This document shows, in pieces, positions 1 to 6,375 of a DNA stretch of 64,000 bases. The stretch lies in assembly GCF_000982825.1 (NCBI RefSeq), contig NZ_CP011048.1, positions 1 to 64,000 of the forward strand. The letters run 5' to 3'. The first letter of the stretch is position 1. Every line of letters begins with the position of its first letter. The stretch is from Cronobacter sakazakii. GTDB taxonomy: Bacteria > Pseudomonadota > Gammaproteobacteria > Enterobacterales > Enterobacteriaceae. The notes under the pieces were generated by a model that saw only the letters and a list, made by a program, of their open reading frames with translations, did no database searches and was not told the origin of the DNA. A program made the translations under genes and the position numbers.

Positions 1-597
1 GTGATTGTTTATACTTATCCCAAGAGCCGCTCGCTCAGGGTGCTCTGGACGCTTGAAGAACTGGGCATGCCGTATGAGTCCATCAAAGCCGATATTCTTT
101 GCGACGCCCCGGAAGTACCCTCGCCGCATCCGCGCGGTAAAGTCCCGTTTCTGACAGATGGCGACGTTTCCATTTGCGAGACGCTGGCCATCTGCACCTG
201 GCTTTGCGAAAAACAGCCTGCCACCGCGCTTTTTCCCGCCGATCCCGTCCGACGCGCCGCGATAAACAGCTGGATCAGTTTCGCCTTAACGGATCTGGAA
301 TCGCCGGTATGGAATTTACTTAAACAGATGATTTTTGTGCCGGAAGCGCAGCGGTCCGCCGCACTGACACATTACTTCAAAACCGAAGCCGCAAAAGCCG
401 TGGCGATGGTGGATTTGGCGGACAACGCACCGTGGATAGCGGGCGATGATTTTACGCTGGCCGATATTTTTATGTCGCATACGCTTTTCTGGGCAAAACT
501 GGGCGGTATTACGCTTAGCGAGACGCTCGAAAATTACGTGAATCGCGCCTTTTCCCGTCCCACGTTTACCCTGGCCCAGCAGCGAAATAACCAGTGA
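1..597 (+). CDS. Glutathione S-transferase family protein
   Basis: This is a cytosolic GST-like protein of about 198 residues, a normal length for the family. Residues 1-77 look like the thioredoxin-fold domain: it opens with a YTYPKSRSLRVLW strand-helix, has a GKVPFL segment with the cis-proline expected to contact glutathione, and an ICETLAI stretch matching the E-S/T glutathione gamma-glutamyl contact. The rest is the all-helical C-terminal domain with a WIAGDDFTLADI N-capping-box motif. The frame opens with GTG at base 1. Relatives start at about this point, but a start a few codons upstream of the window cannot be excluded. It converges on the lipoprotein gene at 637-1038. The substrate cannot be told from sequence; stress or electrophile detoxification is the family expectation. 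Confidence 0.85.
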   Translation: MIVYTYPKSRSLRVLWTLEELGMPYESIKADILCDAPEVPSPHPRGKVPFLTDGDVSICETLAICTWLCEKQPATALFPADPVRRAAINSWISFALTDLESPVWNLLKQMIFVPEAQRSAALTHYFKTEAAKAVAMVDLADNAPWIAGDDFTLADIFMSHTLFWAKLGGITLSETLENYVNRAFSRPTFTLAQQRNNQ

Positions 598-636
598 TGA
601 CGGCCAGCCGGTATATTATCGCCACCGCGTATGCCC

Positions 637-1038
637 TCACCGGCCGTAAAAGCCGTCCAGATAGGTTTGCGCCAAATCGTCACCCAGCATCCGTTTTTCG
701 CGCGGGCTGGTGTTGTCATCGAGAAACTGGCCGCGATGATTGGCAAATTCACTGGTGGTCTGCATACCGCAGGCATCGTCACGGTAAGCCTTCGCCTGAC
801 GCTCTGCCCAGGCGATGTCGCGCCCCTGTGCTTTATCCGTTTTGCCCTGATTGTAGACGCTGGTAAATGCCGGCAGAAACGCGGCGATGCTGCCTGCTTT
901 ATCGACCCTCAAATTCGCGTCGTGTGATTCCATCCCCTGCAAAACATAGTGGCGCGCGTGCATTTCTGGCGACGTTCTGGCCGTACATCCTGCTAACAGC
1001 GTAGCCACAGCCACGACTACCATTCCATAACGCCTCAT
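637..1038 (-). CDS. Exc2-like small lipoprotein
   Basis: This is a 133-residue secreted lipoprotein. The N-terminus has a short hydrophobic signal peptide ending in a LLAGC lipobox, so Cys18 should be lipidated. Residues after the cysteine (SPEMHARHYVLQGMESHDANL) and the C-terminal TYLDGFYGR resemble the Exc2 family of small enterobacterial lipoproteins, first named from plasmid entry exclusion. That family assignment is from memory of the pattern and is moderate. An AGGAAG ribosome site sits just before the ATG. It is transcribed leftward and converges on the GST gene, leaving about 40 bp between the stops. No other domain is visible, and the biological role is not known from sequence. Confidence 0.7.
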   Translation of the reverse strand: MRRYGMVVVAVATLLAGCTARTSPEMHARHYVLQGMESHDANLRVDKAGSIAAFLPAFTSVYNQGKTDKAQGRDIAWAERQAKAYRDDACGMQTTSEFANHRGQFLDDNTSPREKRMLGDDLAQTYLDGFYGR

Positions 1039-1209
1039 ATTTTCTTCCTGAAGTTGTCTGTTTATCGTGTTGAGGCCCGGCGCATGTTGCTTTTGTGCGC
1101 TAACCCCATGTATCAGGCGACAAATATTACCGTGCTGAATACAGGGTTAATACATACCGAATCAGGGGATTGCGCGAACTCAGAAGACATGCATTTGTCC
1201 GATGTCCGT

Positions 1210-1242
1210 AAAAAAGCCGCGCAGGGTGAGCCCTGCACGGCT
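1210..1242 (-). terminator. Intrinsic terminator of the chemotaxis receptor gene
   Basis: On the minus strand a 12-bp stem with one mismatch (arms 1231-1242 and 1215-1226, loop 1227-1230) is followed by six T residues at 1210-1215. It lies 20 bp past the stop codon of the receptor gene, the expected position. Confidence 0.75.
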
Positions 1243-1261
1243 TATCAGCAGCATTACGTCG

Positions 1262-3208
1262 TCAGCCCTTCTGCTGGCGGGTACTGAAGAATGCCAGCGC
1301 GGTTTCCAGCGCTTTCGCCTGCTCTTCAAGCGACATCGCCGCGGCCGAAACCTGCTGCACCAGCGAGGCGTTCTGCTGGGTCACGCTGTCCATCTGATTC
1401 ACCGCCACGCTAATTTGATCCACGCCGCGGGTCTGTTCATCCAGCGCCCGCACGATTTCATTGATAGCCAGGTGAACGCTGGTCACGGCTTCGATTATCT
1501 GTTTCATCGTCGAGCCGGTTTCATTGACCAGCGTCACGCCCTGCCCGACGCGACCGGTCGATTCTGCGATGAGTTGCGAAATTTCCTTCGCCGCGTTGGC
1601 GCTGCGGCTCGCGAGCGTTCGTACCTCACCGGCCACGACGGCGAAACCGCGCCCCTGCTCACCGGCGCGTGCCGCTTCCACGGCCGCGTTCAGCGCCAGA
1701 ATGTTAGTCTGGAAGGCGATGCTGTCGATGATGCTGGTGATGTCGCTGATTTTCTGCGAACTCTCATCCACCTGCGACATCACATGCACCACGCGATCGA
1801 CCAGCGCTTCGCCCGCGCCTGCGATATCTTTCGCGTGCTCCGTCAGCACAATGGCGCGTGACGCGCTTTCGGCGTTGTTTTTCACCGTCGCGGAAATTTC
1901 TTCCATGCTGGCCGCCGTCTCGACAATCGCCGCCGCCTGCTCCTCGGTGCGGGAGGCGAGATCGGTATTGCCTGCAGCGATTTCACTGCTGCCGGCGCGC
2001 ACGGAATGACTGGCATCGCTAATATCGCCGACAATTTCGCGCAGCCGCGACTGCATGGTGCTTAATGCATAAAAGATGCTTCGGGTATCGCCCTGCTGTA
2101 CCGGAATCGCGTTATTCAGATTGCCATGCGCGACAGAAAGCGCAATTTCGGACGCCTCCAGCGGCTCACCGCCCACCGGGCGCGCCACTTTGCGGGTAAA
2201 CACCAGCGCCACCACCAGGCTCACAACCGCGATGCTCAGCACCATCAGAATGAGGGCATTGATAAGCCCCTGCCAGGCTTCGGCCATCACCACGCTGACC
2301 GGCGTCACCACCGCCAGCTTCCATGGCGTGCCGCTGTTGCCCACGGCAATCGTGTTCCAGGTGATAAACGCCGGTTCGCCCAGCACCGGATCGTCATAGC
2401 GAATCACTTCGCGGCCCGTCACAGTGCCCTTATAAGGCTTGCCGATAGTCGCTTTATCCGGCGCGGAGATCACTTTATTGTCAGCCGAGAGGAGCAGCGC
2501 ATAGCCCACGCCATCCCACGGTTTAATCGCCCCCACCATTTTTTGCAGCGTTTCGAGGGAGAAATCGGAGGTCACCGAGCCCTGGAATTTGCCGTCGCGC
2601 ATTATCGGGGCGGCAATCGAGGTCAGCATCACATCCACGCCGTTGTACGGGTAAATGTACGGCTCGATGATGACATCTTTCTGGCGCTGACGCGGGAGGA
2701 CGTAATAGTCACCGCTACCGGGCGTTTCATAATCCACCAGGTTATGCAGCGCCGGGTTGCCTGCACTGTCGCGATCCACATAACGCGCATAGCGCCCTTT
2801 GGGATCCTGGCCCGCCTGCCCTGCAAACGTGGCGTCGTTGGCATCAAACGCGTTGGGTTCAAAGGTCAGTGACATCGATAAAAAATCATCATGAGCGCGC
2901 AGAAAGCTGACTAATAGCTGCTCCAGGCCTTTACGATCGTTAAGCCCGGACTCGCGCAGCGACCATGCGCTGATACCCACATCGCGCGCGGCGGTTAACG
3001 CCGAATCCAGACGACGGCTCACCTCTAAGGTTTGCGTTTGCGCAATTTGTTGCAGGTGTTTTTTCGCGACATATTCCTGCTGCGACATCGATTGCCAGAG
3101 CAGTAAACCCATCGTGATACCAAAGCCTGCGGTTATCGTGACGAAAATCGATAACAGCATGAGGGTTTTGGTCTTAAGCCTTCTTTTCGAAGGATGCTGA
3201 GCGATCAT
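1262..3208 (-). CDS. Methyl-accepting chemotaxis protein with periplasmic Cache-type sensor
   Basis: This is an inner-membrane chemoreceptor of 648 residues from the ATG at 3208. That start has a GGGAGAAG ribosome site, whereas an in-frame ATG at 3244 has none. The order is: short cytoplasmic tail, first membrane helix (about 12-36), a large periplasmic domain of about 270 residues with dCache-like features, a second membrane helix (GLINALILMVLSIAVVSLVV), a HAMP linker, then the signalling hairpin. The hairpin tip around residue 500-530 carries the near-invariant IAFQTNILALNAAVEAARAG and GFAVVAGEVR motifs that bind CheA/CheW. The C-terminus ends ALAFFSTRQQKG and has no NWETF pentapeptide, so it should depend on other receptors for CheR/CheB tethering. 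The ligand is unknown; dCache receptors often bind amino or organic acids. Confidence 0.93.
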   Translation of the reverse strand: MIAQHPSKRRLKTKTLMLLSIFVTITAGFGITMGLLLWQSMSQQEYVAKKHLQQIAQTQTLEVSRRLDSALTAARDVGISAWSLRESGLNDRKGLEQLLVSFLRAHDDFLSMSLTFEPNAFDANDATFAGQAGQDPKGRYARYVDRDSAGNPALHNLVDYETPGSGDYYVLPRQRQKDVIIEPYIYPYNGVDVMLTSIAAPIMRDGKFQGSVTSDFSLETLQKMVGAIKPWDGVGYALLLSADNKVISAPDKATIGKPYKGTVTGREVIRYDDPVLGEPAFITWNTIAVGNSGTPWKLAVVTPVSVVMAEAWQGLINALILMVLSIAVVSLVVALVFTRKVARPVGGEPLEASEIALSVAHGNLNNAIPVQQGDTRSIFYALSTMQSRLREIVGDISDASHSVRAGSSEIAAGNTDLASRTEEQAAAIVETAASMEEISATVKNNAESASRAIVLTEHAKDIAGAGEALVDRVVHVMSQVDESSQKISDITSIIDSIAFQTNILALNAAVEAARAGEQGRGFAVVAGEVRTLASRSANAAKEISQLIAESTGRVGQGVTLVNETGSTMKQIIEAVTSVHLAINEIVRALDEQTRGVDQISVAVNQMDSVTQQNASLVQQVSAAAMSLEEQAKALETALAFFSTRQQKG

Positions 3209-3380
3209 TCTCTTCTCCCGGACGCCGCCAGAAAGGCGGGACATATTTACTCACTATCGGCAACTATCCAGGAAGCCTTATGCTTACAGGCCATTAAATT
3301 TTCTTAACGCAAACGGGTCGGAATAAGCGAAACGGGGAAACGTATTACGATCAACGAGAAAGGAAACAGACTGGATTCAG

Positions 3381-3415
3381 AAAAAAAGCGGGCCGCCTGA
3401 CATCGCAGCGGCCCG
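3381..3415 (-). terminator. Intrinsic terminator
   Basis: On the minus strand an 8-bp GC-only stem (arms 3408-3415 and 3389-3396, 11-nt loop) runs into seven T residues (3381-3387). It sits about 155 bp past the AAA+ gene stop and about 170 bp before the receptor start. It could end the AAA+ transcript or the separate short transcript proposed at 3381-3452. Confidence 0.8.
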
Positions 3416-3452
3416 TAAACAGAATATTGGCTAAGGTGCCCCTTTTCCTGAT
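3381..3452 (-). ncRNA. Candidate PmrA-controlled small RNA (promoter-to-terminator unit)
   Basis: A perfect PmrA-type box and a plausible -10 hexamer (3459-3491) face leftward and are followed, with no convincing reading frame, by a strong intrinsic terminator at 3381-3415. The predicted RNA is about 70 nt: an A/G-rich 5' part (CAUCAUCAGGAAAAGGGGC) followed by the terminator hairpin and U-tail, the general build of a trans-acting sRNA. The prediction rests only on the promoter-terminator spacing. The alternative is that this is the leader of the chemotaxis receptor mRNA with an attenuator, or simply the tail of the AAA+ gene. Confidence 0.35.
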
Positions 3453-3458
3453 GATGCT

Positions 3459-3491
3459 ATCGTAGCGCCATAACCTTAAGGGAAACTTAAG
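3459..3491 (-). promoter_or_regulatory. PmrA (BasR) box and -10
   Basis: CTTAAG, five bases, CTTAAG (3475-3491) matches the YTTAAK-N5-YTTAAK consensus of the PmrA/BasR response regulator at every position. Reading leftward, TACGAT (3459-3464) lies 10 bp from the box and can serve as a -10. The half sites are palindromic, so orientation is set only by what lies downstream. Confidence 0.5.
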
Positions 3492-3569
3492 GCATAAGTT
3501 AAATCTTAAATATTTACAAAGCGCGCGTTCCGCAGGCAATAAAATCGATGGACATCCGCGCCCGCACGA

Positions 3570-4340
3570 TCAGGACTCAACAAACTCCAGTTTCGCTTTT
3601 ACGCGTTCAAGCGACTGAAGATAATCGATATTCTCAATAAGTTGATGTAATTCCCGGGTTTCGCCGCCCGACGCCGCCAGCGCATCTTCAATAAAAGGCG
3701 AATGGCCGAAACGATGTAAGATCACATTTTTCTTTTGCATCCCGTTCAGTGAACAGAGTGTGATATAGCGGAAGCGTTTTTTATACGTGGCGTCATTTTT
3801 CAGTTTTTCCGTCGCTTCACAGGGCGCGGAAATAATGCAGCGGAACGGCGTCATCAGATACGGCTTAAGCAAGTTCAGTAAGCGCATTCCCGGCGACATC
3901 TCGTCGTTTTCCGCCGTGAACGCGTGCGTGCCATCCAGATACAGTATGACCTTATACCGCCCGGCGAGCGCCACGGCGAGTGCCAGCTTTTTCTCTATCT
4001 CTTCCTCACTGGCATTCCCGGCAAACAGCGACACCATATTTATTTCAGCCAGATGGCACCCTGGCTGGATCTGCAACAGGTAACGCGAGAGATTACGGAC
4101 AAAACAGGATTTGCCAACCCCTTCATTTCCCGATACCACCAGGCTGTTGGTATTACGGCATGACAGAATCGCCAGCGCCGAAAGAATTTCCGTTTCGCGA
4201 TACATCACGTCAGGAATATTTCCGACCGCAAGCATAGCCATCAAATCGGTGGCGTGAATGCCGTTCTCTTCCAGCCCGGAATAAAACGCCTTCCTGTCAT
4301 GTTGTGGCTCAATCGTGAACAAATTGTTAGGTGGTGTCAT
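3570..4340 (-). CDS. Stand-alone AAA+ protein resembling the ClpB/ClpA D1 module
   Basis: This 256-residue protein is a single AAA+ domain. Its segments align in order with the first nucleotide-binding domain of ClpB/ClpA: YRETEILSALAIL (ClpB: GRDEEIRRTIQVL), a Walker A at 71-78 (GNEGVGKS), the LAEINMVSLFAG strand-loop (ClpB: LDMGALVAG), a Walker B at 131-139 (VILYLDGTH), CIISAPCEATEKLK (ClpB: VGATTLDEYRQYI) and DATYKKRFRYI in place of DAALERRFQ, which holds the arginine finger. The catalytic Walker B glutamate is replaced by glycine (LDG for IDE), so nucleotide binding is likely but hydrolysis may be poor. The N-domain, coiled-coil middle domain and second AAA+ domain of Clp unfoldases are all absent. 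An AAGGA ribosome site precedes the ATG. It stands alone, with no Clp partner nearby. Function is unknown. Confidence 0.75.
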   Translation of the reverse strand: MTPPNNLFTIEPQHDRKAFYSGLEENGIHATDLMAMLAVGNIPDVMYRETEILSALAILSCRNTNSLVVSGNEGVGKSCFVRNLSRYLLQIQPGCHLAEINMVSLFAGNASEEEIEKKLALAVALAGRYKVILYLDGTHAFTAENDEMSPGMRLLNLLKPYLMTPFRCIISAPCEATEKLKNDATYKKRFRYITLCSLNGMQKKNVILHRFGHSPFIEDALAASGGETRELHQLIENIDYLQSLERVKAKLEFVES

Positions 4341-4858
4341 TTTATTTTCCTTAAGCGTGTAATTACAAATGTAATAATCCCGGCCTCATTCATTACGGAA
4401 TAAGGCCTTTGATCGCGCTACGCTTTTATCTTTAAGAATAATGATGGCGCCAGTGAGCAGACACGATTTATCCGACGCCAGAGTCATTTCTGCCTGCGTT
4501 TTTACGTGTCTTTTCTGCGCATTACGATGTTAAAAGCGTCCCGTTGAATACCCCATGTAGGTTTTGCATCTCCCGTCAGGCTTGCAGGTCATCAATACCC
4601 CACGAGATTGCATCAGGAAAACTTGATAATTAAGTATCACTAAAATTTGATTTAGCGTGAAGATAGGCAAAAATCTTAAAGCCGTCAACCGCCGAAATAA
4701 TTATCGATAAATAAGTTATTCCTTATCCCGTGAATCGGCGAATTAAGATTTTCCTCAGTATTAATTCCGGAAATAAAGCGGTAATTTGTCCGGTTATTTT
4801 TTGACGCGGTTAAACACTGACGGCAACGAAATGGCCGCAACCTGCCGGGCGTACACAG
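4341..4858. other. Intergenic region between the AAA+ gene and the permease gene
   Basis: About 520 bp of rather AT-rich DNA without a convincing coding frame. It must contain the promoter of the leftward AAA+ gene. A single CTTAAG lies at 4350-4355 next to that start, but the second half site expected of a PmrA box is missing. Nothing else is recognisable. Confidence 0.5.
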
Positions 4859-4884
4859 AAAAAAACCCTGCCGGAGCAGGGTTT
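4859..4884 (-). terminator. Intrinsic terminator of the permease gene
   Basis: A perfect 9-bp stem (4863-4871 with 4876-4884, loop CGGA) followed on the minus strand by a run of T residues (4859-4865). It sits about 28 bp past the permease stop codon. Confidence 0.85.
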
Positions 4885-4911
4885 GTTGCGCAATAAGATG
4901 CAAATCGCGTA

Positions 4912-6168
4912 TCAGAACGTGCTGTAAAGCAGCGCGGACACCGTGAGCAGGCCGCCGGTGGCGACCATGACAGCCGTCGGGCCGCGCAGTGAACGCAGCG
5001 CATCGCGGGTGTAAATGAGGTACGTCGGGATCAGGAAAAGAAAGATGGCGGTCAGCGGCCCGCAGACGGTTTCAATCAGCGTAATCACGTCCGGGTTAAG
5101 ATCCACCACGCCGAATGTCGCGATAAACATCGCGAGGAACGCGAGCGTCTTCGCCTGTTTCTTCATGCCTGCGTGCCCGGCCACCAGCGCCGTAATGGTT
5201 TCCGCAACTGGCAGGCACACGCCAAGAAACGATTTGGTCATCCCGACGATGGCAATAAAAGGCGCGATCATAAACAGCAGATCCAGGCCGCCCTGGCTCT
5301 GCATCACCGAGAGCATATTGAGGTTTTCCGCTTTCGCCCGTGCGAAGGTGGCCGGAGGGTTCGCGAGAAGGCAGCTCAGCACAAAGAATACGATGCTGAA
5401 AATGATCAGCGCATAGGCCACACGCACAACCCGCACCGACTTCGCCTCGCCGCCATGACCGTTTTCGCGATAGTACGACGCCAGCGGCGCAATCAGCGGC
5501 GCAGAGCAGAGCGCGAAGGAGATAAGCGGCAGCGTCAGCCAGATATTTTTAAACGCCTCACCGGCGGGCTCGCCAGCCGGGATGAGCGGCATACTGAAAT
5601 TCGCCAGGCTCCAGGCGGGGATCTGGATAACCGCTATCAGCAGCAGCGACACCGCAAACGGCAGCGCCAGCGCGCCCATCATGCTCACCACTTTGTCACG
5701 GCCTTTACTGAGCGCCAGGAATAAAGCCGCAACGACAATAAACGCCAGCAGCGCGCGGTTCACCGGGGCGAAATGCAGGCGATTAACCAGAAAATCTGAG
5801 AGCGCGTTGACCAGCGAGATGGCATAGACCAGGGTGACCGGGAAATGGGCGACGCAGAAGAAAATACGAATTGCCGTTCTCCCCTTTGCGCCGAAAAAGG
5901 CGCCAAAAAGCGGTAACGTACCGTCATCGGGCCGGTTGTCGCGCATAAATACACGGCAGATAAGCACATGCGGCACCAGCGAGAGGGGAATGCCCAGCAC
6001 CAGCAGTAAAAGAAAAACCAGCGGGCCGCGCGTGCCGATTTCGACAGGAAGGAACAGTGTCCCTGCGCCGACGGTGGCACCATAAACGCCCAGCATCCAG
6101 AGGGTATCTCTGAACGTCCAGCCGGTACGGGCAGGCAGGCTGCTGTCCGTAGTGGTTGATATTGTCAT
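4912..6168 (-). CDS. Serine/threonine-type permease of the HAAAP family (SdaC/TdcC-like)
   Basis: This is a 418-residue inner-membrane protein with about 11 hydrophobic segments, the usual size and build of the hydroxy/aromatic amino acid permease family (SdaC, TdcC, YhjV). The first membrane segment carries the family GVYGATVGAGTLFLP motif and the central part a SFALCSAPLIAPLASYYRE segment followed by KSVRVVRVAYALI. It should import an amino acid such as serine or threonine by proton or sodium symport; the exact substrate cannot be read. The gene is monocistronic: its own terminator is downstream and mgtB, on the same strand, ends about 200 bp upstream with its own hairpin. The ribosome site is weak (CAGAGA). 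Confidence 0.85.
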   Translation of the reverse strand: MTISTTTDSSLPARTGWTFRDTLWMLGVYGATVGAGTLFLPVEIGTRGPLVFLLLLVLGIPLSLVPHVLICRVFMRDNRPDDGTLPLFGAFFGAKGRTAIRIFFCVAHFPVTLVYAISLVNALSDFLVNRLHFAPVNRALLAFIVVAALFLALSKGRDKVVSMMGALALPFAVSLLLIAVIQIPAWSLANFSMPLIPAGEPAGEAFKNIWLTLPLISFALCSAPLIAPLASYYRENGHGGEAKSVRVVRVAYALIIFSIVFFVLSCLLANPPATFARAKAENLNMLSVMQSQGGLDLLFMIAPFIAIVGMTKSFLGVCLPVAETITALVAGHAGMKKQAKTLAFLAMFIATFGVVDLNPDVITLIETVCGPLTAIFLFLIPTYLIYTRDALRSLRGPTAVMVATGGLLTVSALLYSTF

Positions 6169-6340
6169 TGTCTCTGTTTTCAGCTTGTAGATTAAGAATG
6201 TACCGATGCCGTTTTCACAGGCCGGTTAAGGAAAAACGCACAGGGCGCAAACAGGGGCTGAATGATATAGAAATCGGCCGCTGAATTCGAAGTTCACGGC
6301 GGATAAAACGTAAATAAACGCAACGACGCGCGTGGTAATA

Positions 6341-6364
6341 ACAAAGGGGCGTCGGCCCCTTTGT
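6341..6364 (-). terminator. Hairpin after mgtB
   Basis: A perfect 10-bp stem (6341-6350 with 6355-6364, loop GTCG) begins 12 bp past the mgtB stop. The following tract on the minus strand is only TATTACC, so it is a weaker intrinsic terminator or an mRNA-stabilising hairpin. Confidence 0.6.
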
Positions 6365-6375
6365 CACCGGTTTAC

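Noticed and set aside
3351..3539. 62-codon frame spanning the PmrA box and terminator
   Set aside because: It runs through the hairpin and has no ribosome site or protein-like composition.
4350..4366. Third PmrA box before the AAA+ gene
   Set aside because: Only the first CTTAAG is present; the second half site reads AATTAC.
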